Assembly (NCBI RefSeq): GCF_000972845.2
Contig: NC_040022.1
Span: 1,713,011-1,777,010, forward strand
Direction: 5' to 3'
Source of the DNA: Larimichthys crocea
Lineage: Eukaryota > Chordata > Actinopteri > Sciaenidae
Length of the DNA stretch: 64,000 nt
This document shows positions 14,169 through 35,700 of this stretch, piece after piece; within the stretch, counting starts at the first letter, position 1, and each line of letters opens with the position of its first letter. The notes under the pieces are model-generated. The model saw only the letters and a program-made list of their open reading frames with translations. It did no database searches and was not told the origin of the DNA. Position numbers and translations under genes: made by a program.

Positions 14169-15669
14169 GCACTCCTCTTCCCCGTCTCTTGTTATTTCTC
14201 TCCCCCTTTCTTAATCTCACCCTCTTTCTCTCGCTGAACCTCTTAAACTGCGAGCAGGCCTTGCAGGGGTTCCCCTCCGGTCTCCATGGTAACCATTCAG
14301 CATGCCCCAGTTGTCTCTCCTGCCCAGCGCCTCCTTCCCTGGCAGGAAATAACGGTCGTTTTGGAGACCAGCTTAGAGTTTGCTTATGTTCCAGTAGACC
14401 TTAGATGTTCTCTCCGTTATGAAATATGTAAGCATCAAAAAAGTTTATATTTATGGGAGAAAACACGGATTTAAAAGACTCGGCAGGTGGTTAAATGTCT
14501 ATTTTTTTAAGGTTAATATTTAATCTATGAATTGTCCACAATGGACACGTTATATAACAGAACAGGGGATCCATAACTAAAGATAAGTGCTGACATCTTT
14601 TGAAAATGTCTCTTTAAACACATTTGATCAGCTTTTTCTGTCTCATGTAACTCTGCTGATTTTACACAGTGCTTCTGCAGCTCCTGAGGGAAATATCTGT
14701 CTCTTTAGCTGCAGAAATGCCCACCCCATGTTCACAAGCTAATTGCAAACTTTGCTTGTCTGCAGTTTGGTGTTGAGCAGGTAGTCGTACAGTGGATTTT
14801 TTGAGCTGCCTGCTGTGTCTGGAATCGAGGCTGTAAGAGCGAACCAAAACAGTAAAGTTGTGGGCTGGGCTGAAAGATAGTAATGAGCTCTGTAGAGATC
14901 ATTTTCTATACGTTTGTCACTGTGAGTTACTCCTTACACAGCAGGAAAAGTCATGTGAGCCTTTGTGGGTATAAAAATATTGATTAAAGCAGCTTTAAGT
15001 GATCAAAACTGGATTTTGAGAAAAATGTGGGCTTGAGTGAAGAGAGAAGAAACATATTTCATCCATTTTTTTATTGTTCTCTTAAGTGCTGCTGAACTCT
15101 GTTTTTGTTCATCTTAATTACTTCCAAATACATTGTGTGGTTATCAAAGATGCAACAGATGGTTTCGTTGAATCTTCTGTCTAACCAAATTGTGATAAAG
15201 CCTTGTTTTAAAACCGTTTGCCAAAACTTTATTCACTCAATCTGACATTACTGGGAAACTTTTCAGAACCAATTAGAGTCCTCCAGCAATACACACAACT
15301 ATCAGTCACCCAGATGTTGAATCATGCTGCAGCCGCTGACTCTATGGGTTTTTCTCCCCCCCACACAGGGCAAACGGAAGAGCCTCCGAGCGCTCTGTCC
15401 TCTCCCATCCTGGACACCCCGTTGGACTCCCCACTCAGCTGTGCTGACCTCACCCTTGACTCCACCGGAGAACTGACTGTGGAGGACGTCAGGGACTTTC
15501 TAACGTAGGCACACGCACAGCTCGCACTGTTTTTAAAATGTCCTCTTATCCTTTTTAAGACAAGAATGAACTTGTGGTTTGTGTACGCAGCACTGTGGAC
15601 GAGGCAGAGAACAACCTAAAGAACATTAAAGAGGAGGAGGGGCGCTCGACCGGCATCCTCATTAACTGA
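819..15669 (+). CDS. llgl1: LLGL1, lethal giant larvae homolog 1 (5'-truncated by window)
   Basis: LLGL1 is a cortical scaffold of the basolateral polarity module. It binds aPKC/PAR6 and non-muscle myosin II and is released from the membrane by aPKC phosphorylation. Coding exons: 819-900, 1001-1161, 1411-1557, 4397-4559, 4708-4843, 5186-5240, 5971-6125, 6256-6476, 7561-7628, 8570-8744, 9896-10000, 11606-11898, 12147-12297, 12372-12510, 12597-12910, 13011-13202, 13327-13399, 13521-13635, 14058-14122, 15369-15504, 15591-15669 (stop TGA). All joins keep frame and give 1007 residues, so about 1066 with the missing N-terminus, the usual LLGL1 length. Diagnostic peptides are [53 protein letters not shown] and [22 protein letters not shown]2 is the main alternative. 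The neighbouring flii and the overall match favour LLGL1. Confidence 0.97.
2625..2700 (-). mobile_element. LINE-type tail fragment in llgl1 intron
   Basis: GTCCATGTCCTTCCACTTAT followed by CCAGGGTCAGGTCATGGTGG matches, in reverse orientation, a very common teleost retroelement end. Only about 75 bp remain. Confidence 0.5.
3414..3465. repeat. (AC)n microsatellite
   Basis: 52 bp of uninterrupted AC dinucleotides in an llgl1 intron, continuing into ACATACAG. Confidence 0.98.
3962..3997. repeat. (TTG)n microsatellite
   Basis: Twelve uninterrupted TTG units in the same llgl1 intron as the AC tract at 3414-3465. They create an artefactual poly-Leu/Val open frame. Confidence 0.95.
5186..6476 (+). 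other. llgl1: LLGL-specific domain region of the double beta-propeller
   Basis: Exons 5186-5240, 5971-6125 and 6256-6476 encode the segment shared by all Lgl-family proteins, containing [36 protein letters not shown] and [13 protein letters not shown]. In known Lgl structures this lies within two fused seven-bladed WD40-type propellers. The domain assignment rests on family knowledge and the conserved residues are read directly. Confidence 0.85.
7337..7363. repeat. (AC)n microsatellite
   Basis: 27-bp AC tract in the llgl1 intron, about 200 bp before exon 7561-7628. Confidence 0.9.
7640..7679. repeat. (CA)n microsatellite 11 bp after an llgl1 5' splice site
   Basis: The tract begins 11 bases after the donor of the 68-bp exon 7561-7628. 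CA tracts near donors can bind hnRNP L, so an effect on inclusion of this short exon is possible but unproven. Confidence 0.95.
8150..8275 (-). repeat. Teleost interspersed repeat, family A (minus copy) in llgl1 intron
   Basis: GGCTGGATGGATTGCAATAT and CAGATATTCATGTTCCTCAG are the reverse complement of the 41.2-kb family. It lies in the intron before exon 8570-8744. Confidence 0.5.
8833..8905. repeat. Long (AC)n microsatellite
   Basis: 73 bp of uninterrupted AC, the longest dinucleotide tract in the window, starting 89 bp after the donor of llgl1 exon 8570-8744. Confidence 0.98.
10905..11110 (+). repeat. Teleost interspersed repeat, family A (plus copy) in llgl1 intron
   Basis: GACATTTTGGCTGAGGGTGA, CAGAGGAAAGGTCTGAAAAC and TCTGGGGATCATGAATATGG follow the order of the same repeat family. 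The copy is degenerate. Confidence 0.45.
12147..12297 (+). other. llgl1: llgl1 exon with the aPKC phosphorylation loop
   Basis: This exon encodes the basic, serine-rich loop [20 protein letters not shown]. In Lgl proteins it is the polybasic membrane-binding and aPKC-phosphorylated segment. All three canonical serines (KSL, QSF and KSR contexts) are present, so polarity control through aPKC is expected to be intact. Downstream residues RTITTPTSK are less conserved. Confidence 0.9.
14130..14165. repeat. (CA)n microsatellite 7 bp after an llgl1 5' splice site
   Basis: A 36-bp CA tract starting 7 bases beyond the donor of the 65-bp exon 14058-14122. Confidence 0.95.
14655..15000 (+). repeat. 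Teleost interspersed repeat in the llgl1 intron before exon 15369
   Basis: CTCCTGAGGGAAATATCTGT, AGCAGGTAGTCGTACAGTGG, AATGAGCTCTGTAGAGATCA and a terminal AAAGCAGCTTTAA are landmarks of a repeat I recognise from many teleost genomes. No coding capacity. Confidence 0.5.
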
Positions 15670-18600
15670 ACAGGTGAGAAAAACACACACAAACACAGGT
15701 GAGGTTACTGTAGCATATTCCTCACCAATCTGAGCATGAACACACATTTGCGTGGACACTGCGGAACGAATAGACACACTCCCTCAGACACCTGTTTCTA
15801 ATGGAGCCGGTCCAGGGTGTGCAAACATCAAAGAGTTGTTCTGTCTGAGCGCTGCATTCCAATAACAAGCCCTCCACTCTGTTTCCCTCAACCCGGCGTC
15901 TGTGAAGAGATCAGCAGAGCAGAAATCTCAACAGGCTTGCGTGCTTTTTCACAGTATTTCATGTACTGTAACTCGGGGTATTTTTTTTCCTCTTTTCTTT
16001 GGACTGCAGTTGAGAAATAGCCCGAGGTTAATTTGTGTTGCCTCTCTATTAACTGCACCAGTTTAAATTCCTCACAGTTATGTTTTATTTCATATTTCTT
16101 CTCTTTTGCATGTCTTTTTTTTTAAGAGCTGTGGCCCACCCTGCTGTTTCTACCACATGTGCACATGTATTCACATAGATATTAGAGAAAATGAGATGAG
16201 GGGGTTAATGGAAGAAAGAATCTTGCAGCTGGATCTTGGTTGCGTAATGACAAAAACCATCAAGTATCAATCATTGAATTTACTGAAATGTGGGAGCTTT
16301 ACTTGGTCCGAAGTGAAGAGTTTGTGGTGGTTACCTACTCGGCACTAACTGCACTCATTGGTTCGGCTGCATTACTATCTGCACTCACAGGACTCATAAA
16401 TCAGGATCTAATGGCTGCTGACCTCTCCCTCCTCCTCAGTCTTTTTGTCAGCGCCTTCATTTTAAAAACTCTCTGCTACCCTCCAGTGGCACCAAATGAA
16501 AATATATACAATAATACACTTTAATGACACATTCTGTAATGCATTTTACAGTATTACAGTATTCTTCTTCTGTCTGAACGTACCTAAATAAAGACAGGAT
16601 GCAGGATTATTTAGCTCATTTAGCTAAGCTCTCAAACTTTGTAATCTTAAAGTTTTTTTGTTTTGTTTTTTTTGTTGTTCAAGTATTACAGGGAGGGGCT
16701 CAAGTGGTCTGGATGGATTTCAGTGCTGGACCACAAACATCTCCCACCAGCCCACTGTGGAGCCCCCAGCCAGCACTCTGCACTCTCCTGTTAACCTGGC
16801 ACAAACTTGGAGGAAAGCCTTAAAATGGACACAGAATACAACAGTAAAGACTTGTTGTGGTTCCACCAACTGGAAGAACAAACGTCTTCTTCTATAACCA
16901 CTTTGGAAACATGACGTTGCCTCCCACGTGGAGACAGAGACAGCCCTACCTAGCACAGCGTGGCGCCTGGATGGACCTGATCCTGATTTCAAGAGCCGAT
17001 AACTGGAATTTCCGTTGTCCAGTTCCGCGCTCTGTGCGATCATTCCTTATTGGCTCTGTTGACTTGGATGTTTACGGGGCGTTCTCCAGGCGTAATGACT
17101 GACTCAGCCTTCGAGGAAAAGGGCTGTTACGTTCTGAATAGGAGACCTACCCATCACGTTTCTGTGTTTTTTTTTATATTTCTGTCCACGTTGTGTGGCG
17201 TGCTGGGATTGGTCTGAGGTTTCCCCCACAGTTGGAACTGGAATTGGCAGTCGCCAAATATGCTTGTTGATTCCTCGTGCACACACAAGTGGATGTGTCG
17301 AATTGTTCTGCACGCTGTGTAACACCACCACAGCCCTGTGAATGACCCGAGTTTATGAACTGAGGATGTCCACCAGAGACTGAGAGGAAGCATTTTAGAG
17401 AGTAAGACTAGCAAATGAAGTATTTTGAATATTTGACTATTGAAAGCTGTAGCATTTGTATTCTTCCACTATTTAGGTGCCATTAAGGGCGGTTGAACTG
17501 CCTCACACAGTGTCTACTCACACAGTGTCTACTGTGTGAGGTGGTGCATAAATCAACTGTCAAATCAGTGAGCCATTATGTTATTTACACAGAAGCACAT
17601 CACCAGGAGGGTTTCACAAAGCTCTCCGTCTACTCACTTGGTGTTGAAGGAAAAAAAAAAGTGCTGGGATAATGAAGGTGGTTTGTATTGCAAAGATCAA
17701 TGCTTTATTGTTGTATTATGTTTTGTACGGCTTGTGGAGAAAGTAAAAAGATATTTTAAAGATAAATAAAATGCAAGAGGAGATGATTCAAAGAGAACCA
17801 GCTGGTGAAGAGGGAAGCGAACGTGGTACTATCTTTTTAGGACCAGAGCAGATTTAGGAGAAATAATATTTTTGACACTTTTCTTTTGAAAAAAACTTTA
17901 TTGCTAAATGCACGGCCTAAGTTGAAAACACATCTTTTATCTGTTTATTCTGAAAAGTGAAAGTACGATATGGAGGTCTAATGGTACGACACACCTACAG
18001 TGAACCAGCCTCAGAGTGACCAGCGTTTGAGAATAAAGAAAACAGGATTGATGAAAAGAAAAATGTTCTCAGTTCCAATTAAATTCCTCCCTCTTCTGTT
18101 AATGTCGCATCAACCTCATGCAGAAATCTTTTTGACGGGACTCAGGGAAGTGTGGCAAGGGAAGCAAAGTCAGTCTGAATGCTAAGTGTAACGTACTGTG
18201 TACTATGATGCACCCAGGAGATGTCTTTCTTTGGGGTTTCTGTGAATTGGTGCATTCTGGGTAATATTGGCTAAATGCAGAGCTTTGATCACCAGTATTT
18301 TTAACCCCCCTTTTTTAAAGAAGTTTTACTGTGTAAAAAAATAAATAAATATATATACAGTATCTATACATAGGTTTACAGAAGACAGGTTAATAACAGA
18401 AAGCCGATGATAGAGTGAAGTGTTAGCACCTGTTGTAGCCTAAAAGCCGCTCAGTATTCAAGCTTTTTGAGCACCTCACGTAAAACAAAATAAAAAGTAA
18501 AAAAGGGACCTCTGTTAACTAACGTAGCTCAACAGGTAGGAATCATGTTAATGCTTTTTTTTTTTTACTTTTGTGTTAGCTTCTTTTGGTGCTCTGGTTG

Positions 18601-18780
18601 ACACACAAATAATTAACCCTTTTGATGCTACAGCTGGCACAATTTACATTTTTAATTCCACAATTAAGATGAATTTGTTTCTACTTTGTCATTCAGTTTT
18701 GTGTGTAGGATTTTAATCGGGTTGTTTAGCATTTTTTGGCTGAAGAATTGTGAATGTTAATAAAATTATTTACTCTCTCT
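15670..18780 (+). other. llgl1: llgl1 3' untranslated region and downstream DNA
   Basis: The stop codon ends at 15669. Four bases later there is a good donor (CAG|gtgaga at 15673/15674). A T-rich tract with an acceptor ends at 16691, so the 3'UTR may be spliced into a terminal non-coding exon starting at 16692. The donor is so close to the stop that nonsense-mediated decay would not be expected. AATAAA signals lie at 17765-17770 and 18759-18764. The true cleavage site cannot be chosen from sequence alone. A small hairpin sits at 17502-17540. Confidence 0.55.
17502..17540. repeat. Two-copy 15-bp tandem repeat ending in a hairpin
   Basis: CTCACACAGTGTCTA occurs twice in tandem (from 17502 and 17517). 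The second copy is followed by CTGTGTGAG, so CTCACACAGT/ACTGTGTGAG can pair as a 10-bp stem with a 4-nt loop. It lies inside the putative terminal 3'UTR exon of llgl1. Confidence 0.8.
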
Positions 18781-19495
18781 CTATGGGACTTGTCTGCTGT
18801 GTGGTTTGGACTATGCCAGCAGAGATGAGGTGCGGTCCAAAGAGGTCTGGTAAGCTCACATAAGCCCTTACTTCACACCCCTAAATGTTTTTCACTTTCT
18901 GACTAGGGGTCTTCAGTCCAAACTGATGCTGACTCAAAGTGAGTCACATCGCGCTAGTACTCTTACGAATCTTCAAACACATTGGGTTTATGTGCTGTAC
19001 TGTTTCTTGGCCAGGACAGTTACCACCCAATCCAGTGGAGACAGCAGGAAGTCACAGATCTTAGCCAAGAAATGGTAACATCCCTGTGGAATGGGATTAG
19101 TGCCATATGGGGAAAGATTTGAGAGGTTTTTGTCTGTTACTTTTAAAATCAGAACTTCAAATTGAATGTCATTCAGTCTTTTATTTTAAACACAGAACTC
19201 AAATTTTATCTGACCCTAAACTTTCCCCTTAAAATGCTGAATAGTGAGTTTTACTCTTTGGGTTTTGTATGGATCATAACTAATTAAAAACAATGATATT
19301 TAAATAAGTAAATTCTGAGGCATCACTTTTATAAATGAATGCTATAAAATAAATTGTGGTGTTACCCAGGGTTCAAGTTCAGGTCCTCCTCTTTTTAAAC
19401 ACATGCTGCCACCTGGGGATACCATCAGGAGCCACGGCATACCTCCTCACATTTACAGCAAGGCCTTCTAAATGTAAAAAGACCCGAGTGCGATG
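18781..19495. other. Convergent llgl1-flii intergenic spacer
   Basis: No coding sequence was seen. The segment lies between the last good llgl1 poly(A) signal on + and the farthest plausible flii poly(A) signal on -. A fragment of a teleost fold-back repeat is present at 18991-19080. The rest is AT-rich and unassigned. Confidence 0.5.
18991..19080. repeat. Teleost fold-back repeat, central palindrome fragment
   Basis: TTTCTTGGCCAGGA near the start and TTAGCCAAGAAATGG near the end are inverted counterparts, typical of the centre of a common teleost interspersed fold-back repeat. Other copies in this window are at 43585-43925, 45495-45665 and 48247-48520. The family recognition is from memory and no name is assigned. 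Confidence 0.5.
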
Positions 19496-31370
<11,875 letters not shown>

Positions 31371-31418
31371 TTCTGGTTTGTGTCAGCTGCTCGGCGCTCA
31401 GCTGTCTATTTTGGTCCC

Positions 31419-31437
31419 GCAGCAGCAGCAGCAGCAG
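31419..31437. repeat. (GCA)n trinucleotide repeat in flii 5' region
   Basis: Six to seven GCA units (CTG on the flii strand) lie about 50 bp before the flii start codon, so they are probably in its 5'UTR or core promoter. Confidence 0.8.
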
Positions 31438-31710
31438 GGCTGTGGCTCTTCTTTCCAACACGGCACCAGCCGCTTCAGCCGCTACAGCGCCACCTTCAGC
31501 CCGGGAATGTGAACCAGAGATTATAATAATCCCTCAGCGCCCTCCAGTGTTCACCAGGGATCATACAATAGACGTGTGAGAGCCCCACTCTTCATAATAA
31601 TGTTTCTATTTTATCTCATTTAAACCTTTGCAGTTATTATTTATATCACGGTCACTTACTTTTGTAATATTATTTATATTATGGTCACTACTCTTGCAAT
31701 AATATTTTTA

Positions 31711-31965
31711 TTAGATTAGATTAGATTAGATAATACTTTATTTATCCCACAACGGTGAAATTCACTTGTTTACAGCAGCGAAAAATAGTCAAGGAGGGAA
31801 AACACAAGTGTACATATTTACAAAAAGTACTAAAGTAGAATGTGCTAAAACAAGTACTAAGGTAGAACATAAACTTAAAAAAACAACAACAACAAAAACA
31901 AAAAAAAACAACAAACAAAAACAAAAACAAACAAGAACAAAAAAATAGCAATGGACAAAAAAAAT
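31711..31965 (-). mobile_element. LINE-type 3' tail, minus orientation
   Basis: Read on the minus strand it ends GGGATAAATAAAGTATTATC followed by TAATC(TAATC) repeats, the classic tail of a teleost non-LTR retrotransposon ending at 31711. Its other side is an A/C-rich (T/G-rich on its strand) low-complexity run at 31879-31950. No reverse transcriptase coding sequence remains. Confidence 0.65.
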
Positions 31966-32272
31966 TGTATCACGGTCACTTTCTTTGCAATATTTCTCAC
32001 ACTATGGTCACTTTACATTACAATACTCTTTTTATATCATGCCACTTTTATCCTCAGTACTTGTCTGTTTGAAGGTTGATTGTTTTTCGTGTTTATTGTG
32101 TAGGTTACAGATATTTCTGTCTGTTTATTGTGTTGTTGTTGTTGTTGTTGTTTTTGCCTTTTGTACTTTTTTCTAATTCTGTAGTGTATGCTACACGTTC
32201 CTCTGCTGCTGTAACAAGTACATTTCCCCGTGGTAAAGATGAATAAAGTATATCTAATTTAATCTAATCTAA
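31966..32272 (+). mobile_element. LINE-type 3' tail, plus orientation
   Basis: It runs through GTAACAAGTACATTTCCCCG and GATGAATAAAGTATATCTAA and ends in TAATCTAATCTAAT at 32272, the same tail type as the neighbouring minus-strand element. The motif ATCACGGTCACT...TTGCAAT is seen both before 31711 and after 31966, so the minus-strand copy may have inserted into this one. Confidence 0.65.
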
Positions 32273-32657
32273 TAAGGATTTATTAAACTGCTACAATATT
32301 ACAAATATTACCAAAACTGTCATGGTGGACTCTGTTTAAATTTTAAAAATCTGTCTTCTTCCTCGACAGGACTGAAATATGTGGCACTATGTTGATAAAT
32401 TAAAGTATCTGTGTTAGCTGTTGCTAAATTCCCTTTTTTAATTAAACAAACATTAAAAAAAAACCCGCTGTCAACTGCTCTAATTAAATTGTGTCAAGTC
32501 ATTAAGAGATACGGAGTAATACCGGAAAACGTACACAATTCTTTCAAAATAAAGCTATCTCCGAAGAAAGCTGGCTGTGTTTCGCATGAGCGTTTCTCGG
32601 AAAATATTTTATTTTGAAAGCGTCGGCCACGGAAGTGTTCCACGTATTTTTAGACGT

Positions 32658-32669
32658 GATGACATCATC
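32658..32669. promoter_or_regulatory. CRE/AP-1-like palindrome upstream of DESI1-like gene
   Basis: GATGACATCATC is a perfect 12-bp palindrome 83 bp before the start codon. It differs from the consensus CRE (TGACGTCA) at one central base. ATF/CREB or AP-1 binding is an inference. Confidence 0.45.
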
Positions 32670-32751
32670 GGTAGAACCTCCCAGTCAGCTGTGCCATTAT
32701 TGCTTGTCCAGCCAACGAGAAAATAAAAGGCTTTTTTAGGAGGGTTTCATT

Positions 32752-35700
32752 ATGGATAAAAACACTACGCGATACAATATACAGCTATATATTTATGATC
32801 TATCGAGAGGGATGGCCCGCAGCCTCAGTCCGATCATGTTAGGTGAGTACACAGAGAATCCGATGCAGCTTGGCCTTGGGGACAAATAAGTGATAATAAC
32901 AAATACCGGGTGGAGATGCCTTCTCTGGCTTACATTGAACAGACGCTTTTATGCAGTTATTGTGTTACTGTGCTGATCTTTAATTAACTTATTAAGACCT
33001 ACACTTATTTCTTAATGCATATAAATTGTAAATCGTGACTATTTTATCCCCCCACATCTTAAGAAATGGTTCAAAGGTCGTTACCGGGGGTTGACATCAA
33101 CACAGAAGATAAGCTACCCCCTTCTTCTCACTGCTCTTGTCCTTCTTTTTTGTTGCAGGAAAGCAACTGGATGGTATCTGGTACGAATCTTCTTTCTTCC
33201 ATTTTGACAGCTGGTTTGCCTGAGATCTAAAAAGTCAGACCTCCTGAGTCATGAAAACAGTGCATCTAATGTGTGGATCCAGCAGGTGTAGGCCCATTGA
33301 CCCATTTCTGGTCTCAGATCAGATAACACAGGAACTGAAACTCTCTTTTAAAAGCTTAAAAAAAAAGAAAAAGCCACGGGCTGTGTGTGTAATTATGTAC
33401 CACAATTAGATGAGGCGAGCTGATAGTGTATTTATTCAACTGTTGTACTATTGTTGTAATAATTGAGTCTTTTTGGTTCGCTGACTTGTTTGTGGCTTGT
33501 TATTTGGCACTGAGTGTACCCCTGTGATCATTTTGGGTTTTTCTTCCAGGCACACAGCTATAGTGGCATACGGTGATGAGTTCTTCTTCGGAGGGGAGGG
33601 GATCTCCAGCTGTTCACCGGTACGTCTGGAACAAACGGACTGGCTCCGAGCTGTTTCCCAATTCTCAGTGAACAAGTTCATGAAGGAAATGCAAATGCAA
33701 AGTGAACCAAGAGTTACAACAGAGAGGCATAACACATCCTCTCACTGTGAATATGTGTTCCAGCTGTCAGTGCGCAGAAAGTCTTAAACTAAGTTTCTAA
33801 AAATTCATATGAACTTAAGTAAAAGCCTTATTGAAGCCTGTGTGCAAGGCGTAATATCGAGTGAGATGTTGCCAATTACCACATCACAGAAAGAGTGATT
33901 CACATGCCCTCGGGTGATATTTTGTGATGATGGTTTAAATTAAATTACCTCTACTCCAGTTTGGATTTCCCAGAATACTTTTTTAAGAATAAGGCTGGCA
34001 TTATTCTTTTTTTTTCTTGTTGTCTTCAGTGTTTCTCAACACTTTTCTTCCCCCTCTGTGTAACAAATACAGTAGTTTCATTTCAAAACAGCTAAGTGAT
34101 TTCCTAACCAGCTGTGTTAGTGAGTATTTCTAGCAGCAGACTATGACCTTAAAATAAACTACAGCACCCATGTTCATTGAAATAAATGAACTTGCTTCAC
34201 AGTGGAACAATGCGGCTCATTGTTGTGTTTTAATAGCTTTTAGACAACAATGGAGCTCTATGGCACAGAGGAACAAGATATACCAGGATGTTAGTGGATA
34301 TTTGCACTATAAGCTTTGTTTTTTCTTTTTAAGAAAAAAAGATAAATCTAAAGATGTATTAAATATTTAGCCTTTACAAATCACTGTTTATGGTAACTTA
34401 ATTAGATCTGGCAGCAAAAAAGTCTGAAACTGGTGAATCAGCCTCTGTTAGATTCATTTTTACATAATTATACAAAATGGCAGCCCTAGAAAGTCGCCAT
34501 TGCTCTGTAATTCAGAGGGACTGATAAAACCTGCTGTTTGATGTTTGAGAACGCCGCTCCAGCAGTGCATGATCAAAGGGTGTGTTGAGATTAAAATGAT
34601 ACAAATCTACCTTTTGAGAATTACTTTTCTTCAATAGCTCTTATATGATGTTCACGTTTTGCCGTGTGTTTGTCAGGGTGGGACAATGCTGGGCCCTCCA
34701 GACACTGTGGTGGAGCTGGGCGAGACTGAAGTGTCTGAAGAGATCTTCATGGATTACCTCTCCTCCTTGGGTGAAAGCACATACAGGTCGAGTAGCTCTT
34801 ATGCATCTCTGCTTTCATACTTGATTCTGACTAATCACGATGCGTGAAATCTGTTATCTGATGCGTTAACTCTTTTCTGTTCTTTCCTGGCTCAGAGGTG
34901 ACAGGTATCGTCTGTTTGAGCACAACTGCAACACCTTCACCAATGAGGTGGCTCAGTTCCTGACGGGCAGGTCCATCCCCTCCTACATCACCGACCTTCC
35001 ATCTGAAGTCCTCTCCACGTGAGTGTAAAAGTCTTAGCCTGTTTTAAAAATTCAAAACGCCATACGACCCCATCTGTGTCCCAATAAAATCTAACCAAAT
35101 CTGGCTTTACACTTAAAAGTCTCAGCTGATATTGTCATTATGGTTCTCTACCAGCAGCAGAGATTTATGAACTTCATGAGATTCATGAAACATATGGATC
35201 ATTCTAACAAAATTCGAACTTGGTGAGTGAGCCAAAAAGTTAATGCGGTGTAACTGTGAGAGGAGTCTTTACAGGCACTGGTGGGATTTGTTGCACAGTG
35301 TTGAACTGTTGTGAAAACTCACACTGATCTCTTTAGAGCCGTCACATGGCCAGTCATATGAGAGACACGTTTTTACCACAAACTCACAAATTCAGCACGA
35401 GTTGTTGCTGTAATAGGCTTATAATACTGTAGTTGCTGGGATATGTGTCCAAAAAGTTTTTTCCACTGTTGATCATTTTGTATAGAGATGTTCCAGTGCT
35501 TGGTAACAGTCTTAAAGTCTTAGAGTGTACAGAGTGGATTATGCTCTGTCGACGTTAACGTAAATATAGTGAAGGTCTTGAATGAACAGTTAAACAATTA
35601 TAACTGAATTAATTCACTGTAGAAGCCAAAACAAAATACATCGCTTCAAGGTCCGGTGTCTAGGATTTTGTGGAATCTAGTGATGGGATTGCAAAGTGCA

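Larger units (their letters stand above)
31371..32751. promoter_or_regulatory. Divergent flii / DESI1-like promoter interval
   Basis: The start codons of the two genes are 1381 bp apart, facing away from each other. The flii side (31371-31515) is GC-richer and carries a (GCA)n tract at 31419-31437. The desi1 side (32620-32750) contains GATGACATCATC at 32658-32669, a palindromic CRE/AP-1-like site, and a GGAAGTG ETS-like core just upstream. Two retroelement tails in opposite orientation fill the middle (about 31711-32272). No TATA box is convincing on either side. Confidence 0.5.
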
